Source: Acidobacteriota bacterium (GTDB taxonomy: Bacteria; Acidobacteriota; Terriglobia; Terriglobales; Acidobacteriaceae). From it: 64,000 bases of DNA. The stretch is taken from contig JAFDVQ010000017.1 in the NCBI GenBank assembly GCA_018268915.1, positions 242,628 to 306,627 on the forward strand, written 5' to 3'. The notes below the pieces were generated by a model. It worked only from the letters and a program-made list of their open reading frames with translations. It did no database searches and was not told where the DNA came from. Every line of letters begins with the position of its first letter. The stretch's first letter is position 1. Positions 45,462 to 54,194 of the stretch are shown here, piece after piece. Both the position numbers and the translations under genes were made by a program.

Positions 45462-45489
45462 AATGGTGGCCGTCGAGGCCGCCATTTTT
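45462..45489 (+). terminator. Intrinsic terminator after the PqqD-domain gene
   Basis: A 10-bp stem (AATGGTGGCC and GGCCGCCATT, one G-T wobble) with a GTCGA loop, followed by TTT. It separates the PqqD-domain gene from the HprK-like gene, which starts only 26 bases later, so it may act as an attenuator between them. Confidence 0.65.
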
Positions 45490-45514
45490 GCGTGCGTAGA
45501 TTACGCTTTTACTC

Positions 45515-46303
45515 ATGGGCAGCAGCTTGGTCTTCGAGATGGAAGCGTTCGACTCACTGATACGTGTCGAGTGCGATAACGCCGAGCTTCGCGACACGCT
45601 GCTCCGCTATCTTCTTCCTCCGCTTCCACGGCGTGAAGCCTCTTCCGTCGCTCCCGATATCGACATCCAGATCAAACAGAGCGCCGACTCGTTCGTCATT
45701 CGTGTCAATGGAGAAGCAGTTTCTTCGGCCGTCAGCCTCAGTGACGCCGCTCTGGAAACGGTAAAAGCTGTCGACGAAGCGCTCGTCCAGCGATTCAAAA
45801 CTCTGCGCGCCGTACACGCGGGTGCCGTTGTGATTCAGCAGAAGGCCCTGATCATCCCCGGCACAAGCCATGCAGGCAAGACCGCGCTGACTGCGGAGTT
45901 CCTCAGACGCGGTGCAACTCACTTGTCCGATGAGTATGCCCTCATCGATGCGCAGGGCAGGGTCCATGCATATCCCCGTCCACTTCTTCTTCGCAATGGC
46001 TCTCCAAAGCAGTCACTCGTGCTGCCAGAAGAGTTGAACTCCAGTTTCGTTGCGTCTCCGGTACCCGGAGGCTGGGTCTTCGCGCTCGAATATTCACCGG
46101 ATGCAAAGTTGGAGATCAGTAAGCGATCCCAGAGCGAGACCGTGATGCTGCTTCTAAGAAACACGCCTCACGAAATGGAGAAGTCGCCACAAATGGTGGA
46201 CGCATTCCTCCGTCTCGCCGCTGGCGCAGAGTGCTACGAAGGAAAGCGAGGCGAAGCCGGCGAAACCGTAGACCGGGTGCTCAGTCTTATCGGACAAAAG
46301 TAG
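45515..46303 (+). CDS. HPr kinase/phosphorylase-related P-loop protein (HprK-like)
   Basis: 262 residues. LIIPGTSHAGKTALTAEFLRRG is a Walker A loop as in HprK, and ATHLSDEYALID follows where HprK has its second acidic motif. The N-terminal 90 residues (FDSLIRVECDNAELRDTLLRYLLPPL) match HprK-related kinases of polysaccharide and exosortase loci rather than true HprK. It may phosphorylate a serine in a partner protein. No ribosome-binding site is clear; an ATG at 45539 is an alternative start. It lies beside PqqD and nucleotidyltransferase genes. Confidence 0.72.
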   Translation: MGSSLVFEMEAFDSLIRVECDNAELRDTLLRYLLPPLPRREASSVAPDIDIQIKQSADSFVIRVNGEAVSSAVSLSDAALETVKAVDEALVQRFKTLRAVHAGAVVIQQKALIIPGTSHAGKTALTAEFLRRGATHLSDEYALIDAQGRVHAYPRPLLLRNGSPKQSLVLPEELNSSFVASPVPGGWVFALEYSPDAKLEISKRSQSETVMLLLRNTPHEMEKSPQMVDAFLRLAAGAECYEGKRGEAGETVDRVLSLIGQK

Positions 46304-46331
46304 AAGCGCCGCCCTGGTTTGGACGGCGCTT
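46304..46331. terminator. Terminator hairpin after the HprK-like gene
   Basis: Arms AAGCGCCG and CGGCGCTT pair over 8 bp directly after the stop codon at 46303, followed by TAGTTT on the + strand. It lies between convergent genes and may serve both. Confidence 0.7.
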
Positions 46332-46349
46332 TAGTTTACGCAGAATAAT

Positions 46350-48602
46350 TTATGGAATCGAAACTGAAGTTGTGTTCGAAGGAGTGCTTTCAACTCCCGT
46401 CGAGTCCACACTGGTTACGTAGTACTGATACGATGTGCCGCTCTTTACGCTGGTGTCGCTGTATGAGGTCTGAGCGTTCGCTGAACTGAGAGATGTAAAC
46501 CCGCCACCACTCACTGCGCGATAGACCTTATAGCCCGTGATCGCGGAGCCAGAGGAGCTTGGCGCGCTCCAGGCAAGATTCACCTGGTGCGGGTTGGCCG
46601 TTCCGCTTAGGCCAATCGCGATCGAGGAATTGGCGGACGAGTTGCTCGAAACCGTCAGTTGTCCCGTTGCATTACCAACAGCAGACGGGTTGAAGGTCAA
46701 GGTCACGTTCAAGGACTGGCCGGGATTGAGAGTCGCAGGCAGGCTCACGGCGGAAGCTGAGAATCCTGTTCCCGTAACTCCGATCGAGTTCACCGTCAGC
46801 GCTGCCGTACCCGTCGAACTGATCGTCACCGTCTGAGTCGTGGAGTTATCGACCACAATCGCGCCGAACGAGATACTGCTTGCGTTAATGCTGATCGCCG
46901 GCGAGGCCGCGTTCAATTGCAGCACCGTCGACTTCGTCGTGCTTCCCGTCGTCGCGGTCAAAGTCGCCGATTGCGACGTGGTCACTGCTGCAATTTTCGC
47001 CGTGAAAGTTGCTTTTGTGCCGGCGGCGGGAACCGTGACCGACGATGGGACTGTGACCGAGCTGCTCGTGCTGCCAAGCGCAACGGTCAAACCGCCAGTC
47101 GGAGCAGAGCCGGAAAGGCTCACACTGCAAGAATCGCTGAGCGACCCGGTAATCGAAGTGCTGCCGCAGCTGATCGAGCTTACTGTGGGAGCCACAGATG
47201 TTCCATTTCCACTCAGACTCACTACAGCTGCCGACGCGTTGCTGGATATGGAGAGCTGTCCGGTGACGGAACTGGCCGACGTCGGATAGAACTGAACCGA
47301 AAGCACCGCTGCCTGGCCCGGATTGAGCGTGAGTGGGAAGGTCCCTCCCGAAACCGAGAAGCCGGAACCTGAGATCGAATCGGAACTGATGGTGACGGCA
47401 GACGTTCCGCTGGATGTCAGCGTCACCGACTTGGTCACAGCAGTTCCAACCGAAACATTTCCGAACGACAGCGAAGTAGTACTCAGAGTGAGAGCCGCGA
47501 CCGAGGCGTTCAAGCTGATGGCGACGCTCTTCGAAGATGCGTTCGCACTGGCGGTAACGGTGGCTGTCTGGGTCGAGCTAACCTTGGCTGCGGTTGCACT
47601 GAATGTTGCTGTTGAAGCGCCCGCGGCTACGGACACGCTCGACGGAACCGTAAGTGAGCTCGAATTGCTGGCCAGGGCAACGCTCTGCCCTCCAGAGAGG
47701 GCCGCTCCGCTCAGTGAAACCGTGCACGTCGTGCTGCCTGCCCCGGTAAAGGAAGTTTTGGTACAGGCCAAAGCGCTCACCGAAGGAGCTACGCCCGACG
47801 AGGAGCCGCTGAGTTTGATCGATGACGTCTTCGTTGTTGATCCCTGTGTCGCAGTGAGAGTCACGGTCTGCGACGCAGTTACAGCCGAAACCGTAGCCGC
47901 GAAGGACGCACTGTTTGATCCAGAGGCAACTGTCACTGATGCAGGGACTGCAACAGCGCTGCTGCTGCTGGCAAGATTCACAACTACGCCGGCGCTTGGT
48001 GCAGCTGCCGAAAGCTTTACCGTGCAGTTGTCGCTGCCCGCACCGATGTAGGACGACGTCGCGCAACTCAAAGACGAGAGGGAAGCCGTCCCCCCATTCG
48101 ATCCCTTTCCATGCAACCTGATCGAGCTGAACCTTGTCCGATCGCTTAGAACGCTCGTTGTCGCGAGGCTGAGATCTCCCGTGGAGTCCGTTGCGGACTT
48201 CGCGTTGTACTGCACCTTCACCGACAAGCTTTGCCCGGCAGCAAGTGTTGCCGGCAGTTTGGCTGAGCTGACAGCAAAGGAACTGTCTGAACTACTTAGC
48301 TCAGTAATCTGCAGCTCGGAGCTTCCCGAGTTTGTAATGGTGACGCTCTTCGATGCTGCGGTACCAACTTTTACGTCTCCGAAGTCGACAGAGGAGGGAC
48401 TTATGAGAGGTGCGGCGGTTGACGAGAATGCTTTGGAATCTGAACCGCACCCCGCGATGCCCGCAGCCAGCGATGCAAACGCGGCGAGAGCCAGGATTCT
48501 GGAAACGCGAGCGCGTGAAGTGATCAGGGTGCTGGAGAGGTCTCTTTCAATAGTCCTGACTTCTCTAACTTCTAAAACTGAATAACGACGGGATTTAATC
48601 AT
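46350..48602 (-). CDS. Large secreted lipoprotein with alternating HYDIN/choice-of-anchor-D-like and two-cysteine modules and a C-terminal FnIII domain
   Basis: 750 residues; AGGTGA lies before the ATG. LAAGIAGCGS is a lipobox after a basic N-region. Three HYDIN/ASPM-like beta-sandwich repeats begin SPSSVDFGDVKVG, LSTTSLSFGNVSVG and INASSISFGAIVVD. Three two-cysteine modules begin LSCATSSYIGAG, LACTKTSFTGAG and ISCGSTSITGSL. The last 90 residues are FnIII (VNLAWSAPSS, YKVYRAVSGG, YVTSVDSTGVES). Composition is strongly Ser/Thr/Ala/Val. It shares all three module types with the protein at 48950-49888 and two of them with that at 41759-42841. Probable surface structural or binding protein. Confidence 0.72.
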   Translation of the reverse strand: MIKSRRYSVLEVREVRTIERDLSSTLITSRARVSRILALAAFASLAAGIAGCGSDSKAFSSTAAPLISPSSVDFGDVKVGTAASKSVTITNSGSSELQITELSSSDSSFAVSSAKLPATLAAGQSLSVKVQYNAKSATDSTGDLSLATTSVLSDRTRFSSIRLHGKGSNGGTASLSSLSCATSSYIGAGSDNCTVKLSAAAPSAGVVVNLASSSSAVAVPASVTVASGSNSASFAATVSAVTASQTVTLTATQGSTTKTSSIKLSGSSSGVAPSVSALACTKTSFTGAGSTTCTVSLSGAALSGGQSVALASNSSSLTVPSSVSVAAGASTATFSATAAKVSSTQTATVTASANASSKSVAISLNASVAALTLSTTSLSFGNVSVGTAVTKSVTLTSSGTSAVTISSDSISGSGFSVSGGTFPLTLNPGQAAVLSVQFYPTSASSVTGQLSISSNASAAVVSLSGNGTSVAPTVSSISCGSTSITGSLSDSCSVSLSGSAPTGGLTVALGSTSSSVTVPSSVTVPAAGTKATFTAKIAAVTTSQSATLTATTGSTTKSTVLQLNAASPAISINASSISFGAIVVDNSTTQTVTISSTGTAALTVNSIGVTGTGFSASAVSLPATLNPGQSLNVTLTFNPSAVGNATGQLTVSSNSSANSSIAIGLSGTANPHQVNLAWSAPSSSGSAITGYKVYRAVSGGGFTSLSSANAQTSYSDTSVKSGTSYQYYVTSVDSTGVESTPSNTTSVSIP

Positions 48603-48904
48603 TCGGCATCACCTGAGCCAAAGTGGTCAGCCGATGCAGGAATGCCCGCCAAGCGGGAGGATGATCTATGACTGCTTCGGTTTGACTGATTGCAGAATCG
48701 ACCCTGCGGAGCTTTGGGTACAGGTGACGATGGTCACGATTGTGGTATGTACCAAGTACCTTGGTACCGCAGCCGCAACCTATTGCACTACAGTTAGTTG
48801 CATCATCGTGATTCCACGAAGGTTGTAGACAAAACAGGGGTGTTTCGGCCAGGATTGCCGTGCAAGACTGGTTACCGCAAATGCCACATTTGGTTACTTA
48901 AAAG
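48603..48904. other. Intergenic region with an inverted repeat GTACCAAG-TAC-CTTGGTAC
   Basis: No gene is apparent between the two - strand surface-protein genes. A perfect 8-bp inverted repeat with a three-base centre lies at 48749-48767, about 150 bases upstream of the 48602 start, and could be an operator. Confidence 0.35.
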
Positions 48905-48944
48905 GAGCCCAACTGTGGGGCGATTCCGCCCCACAGGTGGGCTC
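48905..48944 (-). terminator. Intrinsic terminator of the - strand surface-protein gene
   Basis: An 18-bp stem with one mismatch (arms 48905-48922 and 48927-48944) and an ATTC loop lies six bases past the stop at 48950. On the - strand the stem is followed by CTTTT, as expected for intrinsic termination in that direction. Confidence 0.85.
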
Positions 48945-48949
48945 AGCAG

Positions 48950-49888
48950 TCACGGAATTTTTACGCTCGTCTTGTTAGAAGGCGAACTCTCGGTGCCTGA
49001 GGAATTCACGCTCCTAACGATGTAGTCGTAACCCGTCCCGCTCTTGACCGTCCCGTCTGTATAAGCAGAGATGGCATCTAGACTGGAGTTCAGTCGTGAA
49101 TAGGACGTGCTCCCCGAAAGAGCGCGGTAGACGTTGTACCCGACTACCGGTGTGGTGGGGGCGTTCCAGCTCAACTCAACCTGGTGAGACGCCCCTGTGC
49201 CGAACAAAGGAATCGTGCTCGTAGAAGCATTGCTTGCAATCACCAGCTGACCAGTGAACGACCCGGCAGTGAGCGGATTGAACTGCACCTGCAGCGTGAG
49301 GGACTGACCCGGATTTAGGGTTGTTGGCAGTTTTGCGGATACGAGAGAGAAGCCTGTGCCACTCACAGTCGCAGAATTCACGGTCAGAGCCGCACCGCCC
49401 GTCGACGTTACTGTCACGGATTGCGCGATCGGGGTTTTGATGACATCGCTTCCAAAACCGATTGATGTCGCATTTATCGTCATTGCGGCGCCACTTGTGG
49501 TGGGAGGCGCGATCGAAATCTTGAACGACTTTGACACACCATTGAGCTTGGCAGTGATGGTGGCAGTCTGTGCGGTCTTGACGCTGGCCACAGTGGCATA
49601 GAAACCCTTGCTGCCAGCGTTGTAGCTCACCATAATGCTGCTGGGTACTGTGACCGCAGGGTTGTTGCTCGACAACGCAATGTAGACATGATCACTGTTA
49701 GTTGAGGTCAGAAACGCACGGCAGGTATCAGTGCCAGCGGAAGTATAGGTTTTCGTAACGCAGGAAATGCGGTCGAGACTCTGGGCGAATGCAGCGGAAC
49801 TTGCAGTTGCCAGGATCAAAGCGATTGCTGACGTGGATGCCGTCCGCAGAGATTTGCGGTCTAAAGAAACGCTCTTGAGATTAATCAC
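48950..49888 (-). CDS. Secreted protein with one two-cysteine module, one HYDIN-like module and a C-terminal FnIII domain
   Basis: 312 residues from a GTG with GAAGGGA upstream. The N-terminal segment ends ATASSAAFAQS, a signal peptidase I site, so this member is secreted rather than lipidated. ISCVTKTYTSAGTDTC is the two-cysteine module; ATSIGFGSDVIKTP starts a HYDIN-like repeat; VELSWNAPTT, YNVYRALSGS and YIVRSVNSSGTESS form FnIII. It is the simplest member of a three-protein family in this window. Role unknown, likely surface or extracellular matrix. Confidence 0.72.
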   Translation of the reverse strand: MINLKSVSLDRKSLRTASTSAIALILATASSAAFAQSLDRISCVTKTYTSAGTDTCRAFLTSTNSDHVYIALSSNNPAVTVPSSIMVSYNAGSKGFYATVASVKTAQTATITAKLNGVSKSFKISIAPPTTSGAAMTINATSIGFGSDVIKTPIAQSVTVTSTGGAALTVNSATVSGTGFSLVSAKLPTTLNPGQSLTLQVQFNPLTAGSFTGQLVIASNASTSTIPLFGTGASHQVELSWNAPTTPVVGYNVYRALSGSTSYSRLNSSLDAISAYTDGTVKSGTGYDYIVRSVNSSGTESSPSNKTSVKIP

Positions 49889-50346
49889 TTCTAAATCCCT
49901 TCAGATTGCGCGCAGTATTCTCCTGTGTGCTCGGGCGCGTCGCTCGAGCACAAGGAAGGCGCAATGTTGTGTCTGTGTGAACCCTGATCTTGCTCAGGCA
50001 CACGAAGGGCGGCGACTTCGTCACCACACCAAACAGATTTTTTGGTTAGGAAGGCAGAAAGGAACAGTACTGCATATAAACGCTTCGCCCAGAAGCAGTA
50101 ATAGATTGGGTAACAATCAATTCGTCAACGCTGATTTCATTTAAACAAACAGAGCAAGAAGTTGCCAACCGCTTTGGAGTAATTTGAAGAAAGATTTTGA
50201 ATCTTAAGTACTGTAAGTCGAAAAAAACGATGCCAACAGGAAAACTGCGTCTCAAATGATAAGACAGATCACGAGACGCATTCAGTCGCCCGAGGAAAGT
50301 CAGATTTTGGCTCTTTTACAGTTCCATCTCGACATGGACGGAAAAA
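49889..50346. other. 458-base AT-richer intergenic region, no gene recognised
   Basis: The stretch at about 50080-50240 is noticeably AT-richer than the flanking genes. It lies upstream of the - strand surface-protein gene (start 49888) and downstream of the XRE regulator gene. It probably holds the promoter for the former. No open frame looks like a protein. Confidence 0.4.
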
Positions 50347-50649
50347 CTATCTTAGTCCGATCGCAGTGGTAATCGACGCTGCGGGAGCCTGTCTCGTCGC
50401 TTGCTGGAATAGCCATTCGGCATCGCATCCCAGCGCCTCAGCGATTTGCTGCTGCATCTGCTTCCCCGGGACTCGAACTCCGTTGATGATTCTGCTCAGG
50501 TAGGCCTCGTCGATACCGACCATTTTGGCGAGCCGGTTCTGGCGCATGCCGGTGGTGTAGACGCGAAGTTTAAGGTTCGGGTATATGAACCGCTCCTTCA
50601 CGAGTGCTTCGGTTGCATTCTGACCTTCTAACGAATTGATATCCTGCAT
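50347..50649 (-). CDS. XRE-family helix-turn-helix regulator
   Basis: About 100 residues from the ATG at 50649, which has a GGGGGA ribosome-binding site; the frame is open to 50703 without a better start. RQNRLAKMVGIDEAYLSRIINGVRVP and IAEALGCDAEWLFQQA are a Cro/C1-type HTH. The first 35 residues have no recognisable domain. The regulator is divergent from ispH across a 270-base spacer; its target is unknown. Confidence 0.8.
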   Translation of the reverse strand: MQDINSLEGQNATEALVKERFIYPNLKLRVYTTGMRQNRLAKMVGIDEAYLSRIINGVRVPGKQMQQQIAEALGCDAEWLFQQATRQAPAASITTAIGLR

Positions 50650-50919
50650 CGTTTCCCCCTGCTGCCTCAGGCTGAAGCAGAACTCGAAAGTAGGTCTTCT
50701 CACAAGAAGTTGCCAAGCCCATTTGGTAATGGACGGTGCTTTTTGTAGTAATGAGATTCTGTTACTGGAAGTGAGGCATGGGCTTGAGTCTTAAGGCTCG
50801 ATTGTGGTCGGTTTTTCATCAGATTGCGAACCGGATCGCTGCCAAAGGACGGTGCAAACGGCGGTTCCCGGCTTCCACGTAACAGCCTCGAACAACCTTG
50901 TAATTGCTATACTGGTACT

Positions 50920-51948
50920 GTGACTACGACTGCCCTCGATTCCATCCCCAACCGTGCAAGCAACAATAGTGCCTCGGGCGAGAAGCGCGTCCTTCTGTTG
51001 AAACCACGTGGCTTCTGCGCCGGGGTTGTTCGTGCCATCGACATTGTCAAAATCGCCCTTGAGACATTTGGCGCACCAATCTACGTTCGCCGTGAAATTG
51101 TCCATAACCGCTATGTCGTCAACGAGTTGGCGGAAAAGGGCGCCATTTTTGTGCACGAGATCGATGACGTGCCGGATGGACAGCGTGTCATTTACTCCGC
51201 GCACGGGGTATCACCGGCTGTCAGAGAGCGCAGCAAGGGTCGTGGTTTGAAGGTAATCGATGCCACGTGCCCGCTCGTCACCAAGGTCCACATTGAGGCG
51301 GTGAAGTTCGCGAAGCAGGGATATTCGCTGGTGCTCATTGGACACCGTGATCACGACGAGATTGAGGGCACACTGGGTGAAGCTCCTGATGTGACCCAGG
51401 TGGTTTCCAGCGCCGCCGAAGTAGACACGCTGGAGGTCCCGGATCCCAACCGCGTGGCCTACCTGACGCAAACCACGCTCTCCCTGGACGAGGCGCGCGA
51501 CATCATTCACGCGCTCAGACAGAAGTTCCCCAATATTGCCGGTCCGCATTCTCAAGACATCTGCTATGCCACCGAGAACCGTCAGGTTGCGGTGCGAAAT
51601 GTGGCGCACAACGCCGATCTCGTTCTGGTCGTAGGATCGACCAACAGCTCGAACTCAAACCGACTTGTTGAGGTTTCCAGAAACCTGGGAACCATCGGGT
51701 ATCTCATTGATAACTCCCAGGCCATCGATCCCAAATGGCTCCAGGGAGTCTCGACGGTGGCCGTAACCGCAGGCGCTTCGGCTCCTGAGATCCTGGTGGA
51801 AGACGTAGTCAATTATTTGCGTCAAAACGGCTTTTCCAGCGTCGAAGAAGTTGAGGTAATGCCAGAGAATGTGCGGTTTGGCCTTCCTCCGGAAATCGTT
51901 CAGGCCATTGGCAGCTCGGGCGGTGCAGAGCAGGTTCCTGTCCGTTGA
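50920..51948 (+). CDS. ispH: 4-hydroxy-3-methylbut-2-enyl diphosphate reductase
   Basis: About 342 residues from a GTG at 50920; the frame stays open to 50824, but that part is not IspH-like. The three cysteines that bind the iron-sulfur cluster are at residues 33 (RGFCAGV), 117 (DATCPLV) and 215 (DICYATE). STNSSNSNRL and the TQTTLS loop are also conserved. It makes IPP and DMAPP in the last step of the MEP pathway. It precedes squalene-hopene cyclase by 155 bases on the same strand, linking precursor supply to hopanoid synthesis. Confidence 0.95.
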   Translation: MTTTALDSIPNRASNNSASGEKRVLLLKPRGFCAGVVRAIDIVKIALETFGAPIYVRREIVHNRYVVNELAEKGAIFVHEIDDVPDGQRVIYSAHGVSPAVRERSKGRGLKVIDATCPLVTKVHIEAVKFAKQGYSLVLIGHRDHDEIEGTLGEAPDVTQVVSSAAEVDTLEVPDPNRVAYLTQTTLSLDEARDIIHALRQKFPNIAGPHSQDICYATENRQVAVRNVAHNADLVLVVGSTNSSNSNRLVEVSRNLGTIGYLIDNSQAIDPKWLQGVSTVAVTAGASAPEILVEDVVNYLRQNGFSSVEEVEVMPENVRFGLPPEIVQAIGSSGGAEQVPVR

Positions 51949-52103
51949 GCGATTAATCAAGGCCAGCTCACGGAAGGGAATCGAATCAGTTTGAGACCCG
52001 ACTTGGTTTTAGGAGTGCGGGCTAGTCAACGGCTTCGGGCATTCGAATCCTGGCGGAGACCGGACCGATTCCGGGCATTTTGAATCGAGGACCGAATATC
52101 ACA

Positions 52104-54110
52104 ATGAGCACTCAGCTGGGTCAGCCAAAGTCTACAGTGCCGAAGTTCGGCCGGTTGGATGCCGCCCTTGCTGATGTGAAGTCAGCGATGCAGCGCTCTT
52201 GTAGCTACCTTCTGAGTCGGCAACACGTTGACGGTTACTGGTGCGGCGAACTCGAAGCGGATTCAATGCTCGAGGCCGATTACATTTTCCTCCATACTTT
52301 GCTCGAGTCCGGCGACCCTGAAAGATTAAAGCGCGCGCTCACCGAGATGATGCGCTATCAGAAGGACGATGGCAGCTGGAGCCTCTATCCGGGTGGCCCT
52401 GGCAACATCTCGCTCACAGTGAAATGCTACTTCTCCGCAAAGCTAATGAATTTGTCGGCAAGCGATGTGCATCTGGTAAAGGCTCGTGAGTGGATCCTTG
52501 CCAATGGCGGAGTTGTCGCCTGCAACACATTCACAAAAATGTATCTGTGCGCACTGGGCCAGTACGACTACGATGCAGTGCCCGCGATCCCGCCGGAGAT
52601 CGTCCTCTTTCCGAACTGGTTCTACTTCAACATCTACGAGATCTCTGCATGGTCACGTTCAATTCTCGTTCCGCTAGCGATCATCTATGCCAAGAAACCC
52701 TACAAAAAGATCCCGCCGGAGCATTCTATCGATGAGCTCTTCGTCGGCGGGCGCGCCAACGCGAATCTGCGTCTGCAATGGGATCGCAAGAACAGAATCT
52801 CCTGGCGAAATTTCTTCATCGGGATCGATCGCCTCATGCACTGGGCGGAAGCCGTGCATCTCAGGCCGGTTCGCAAAGTCGCTCTGAAGAGGGCAGAGAA
52901 CTGGATGCTCGAGCGTCTGGAAATGTCCGACGGTCTTGGCGCCATCTACCCCGCCATGATGAACGCCATCATTGCGCTGCGATGCCTCGGCTATTCCGAA
53001 GATGATCCGCAGGTGATTCGTGCTCGCGACGAATTCGAAAAGCTCGGCATCGAACAGGAAGCAACTCCGGATTTTCCGCATCCGACGTTCCGGATGCAAC
53101 CCTGTATGTCTCCCGTGTGGGATACAGGTCAAGCAGTCTACGCGCTTGGCGACGCAGGAGTGCCGCGCAACGATCCGCGCATGCTGAAAGCTGCGGACTG
53201 GCTTCTCTCCAAAGAAGTGCGCCATAAAGGCGACTGGGCGGTGAAGGTTCCGAAGACAGAGCCTGGCGGCTGGTACTTCGAATTCAACAACGAGTTCTAT
53301 CCTGACACTGACGACACCGCGCAGGTCCTGCTCGGCTTGAGCAAGGTAGACAACCCGCGCGAGCGCTATCAGCACCAGGTTGTGCAGCGCGCCATCGAGT
53401 GGGAATTTGCGATGCAGTGCCGCAACGGTGGTTGGGGCAGCTTCGACAAAGACAACACCAAGATGATCTTCCAGTACATCCCGTTCGCGGATCACAATGC
53501 GATGCTCGATCCTCCGACGGTCGACATCACTGGCCGCATGCTGGAGATGCTCGCTGCACACGGTTACACGCGCGCGGACAAACGTGTTGAGAAGGCTATC
53601 CAATTCATCCTGAGCGAGCAGGAGCCTGACGGAAGCTGGTTCGGTCGCTGGGGAGTGAACTACATTTACGGCACGTTTCTTGTGCTTCGCGGACTCGAAG
53701 CAATCGGTTTCGACCACAACGAGCCGCAGGTTCAGCAGGCAGCCGAGTGGATCCGCATGGTACAGAACTCCGACGGCGGATGGGGAGAGTCGTGCGGGAC
53801 CTACGACGACCCGGACACGCGTGGCGTCGGTGTCAGCACGCCTTCCCAGACAGCGTGGGCTCTTCTTGGTCTGCTCGCCGCCGGCGATGATCGGTCGGAT
53901 TCCGTTGCCAAGGGAGTGCGCTGGTTGCTCGAACAGCAATTGGCTGACGGCAGCTGGGACGAGTCGATGGGCGAAGGTGCAAAACGCGAGGGCATCATCA
54001 CCGGCACCGGCTTCCCCAAAGTCTTCTACCTTGCGTACACGCTGTACCGGCAGTACTTCCCGCTGATGGCGCTCACCGCATACCAGAGAGCCATGGAGCG
54101 CGCAGCATAG
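52104..54110 (+). CDS. shc: Squalene-hopene cyclase
   Basis: About 668 residues. The catalytic DTDD motif lies at residues 401-404, followed by AQVLLGLSK. Multiple QW motifs are visible (DGSWSLYPGG, NGGWGSFD, DGSWFGRWG, DGGWGESC, DGSWDES), giving the alpha/alpha-barrel of class II terpene cyclases. It cyclises squalene to hopene at the membrane. The ATG at 52104 has GAGGA about 12 bases upstream; a TTG at 52080 is also in frame. Followed by hpnH. Confidence 0.95.
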   Translation: MSTQLGQPKSTVPKFGRLDAALADVKSAMQRSCSYLLSRQHVDGYWCGELEADSMLEADYIFLHTLLESGDPERLKRALTEMMRYQKDDGSWSLYPGGPGNISLTVKCYFSAKLMNLSASDVHLVKAREWILANGGVVACNTFTKMYLCALGQYDYDAVPAIPPEIVLFPNWFYFNIYEISAWSRSILVPLAIIYAKKPYKKIPPEHSIDELFVGGRANANLRLQWDRKNRISWRNFFIGIDRLMHWAEAVHLRPVRKVALKRAENWMLERLEMSDGLGAIYPAMMNAIIALRCLGYSEDDPQVIRARDEFEKLGIEQEATPDFPHPTFRMQPCMSPVWDTGQAVYALGDAGVPRNDPRMLKAADWLLSKEVRHKGDWAVKVPKTEPGGWYFEFNNEFYPDTDDTAQVLLGLSKVDNPRERYQHQVVQRAIEWEFAMQCRNGGWGSFDKDNTKMIFQYIPFADHNAMLDPPTVDITGRMLEMLAAHGYTRADKRVEKAIQFILSEQEPDGSWFGRWGVNYIYGTFLVLRGLEAIGFDHNEPQVQQAAEWIRMVQNSDGGWGESCGTYDDPDTRGVGVSTPSQTAWALLGLLAAGDDRSDSVAKGVRWLLEQQLADGSWDESMGEGAKREGIITGTGFPKVFYLAYTLYRQYFPLMALTAYQRAMERAA

Positions 54111-54194
54111 TTTTTAATCTCGGGCGACGATCGACTGAGAACTGTAAGCTGAGAATTTTTCGGGGCGACGTCCCGAAGAGGAAAACGATCAAAA

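Noticed and set aside
6999..46303. Lasso peptide gene cluster (asparagine-synthetase-like protein, PqqD domain, HprK-like kinase, nucleotidyltransferase)
   Set aside because: The asparagine-synthetase homologue is about 36 kb from the PqqD/HprK pair, no transglutaminase-like leader protease (B2) is present, and no precursor gene with a suitable core was found.
46537..48051. Long + strand open frames opposite the 750-residue surface protein
   Set aside because: Low-complexity complement of the Ser/Thr/Val-rich repeats; no start site or fold.
50898..50920. Leaderless promoter for ispH (TATACT 6 bases before the GTG)
   Set aside because: The -10-like box is good, but no -35 box lies at the right distance and no data support a leaderless mRNA.
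52674..53939. A 421-codon open frame on the - strand opposite squalene-hopene cyclase
   Set aside because: It is a shadow of shc codon usage: no ribosome-binding site, no protein family pattern, and shc is certain from DTDD and QW motifs.
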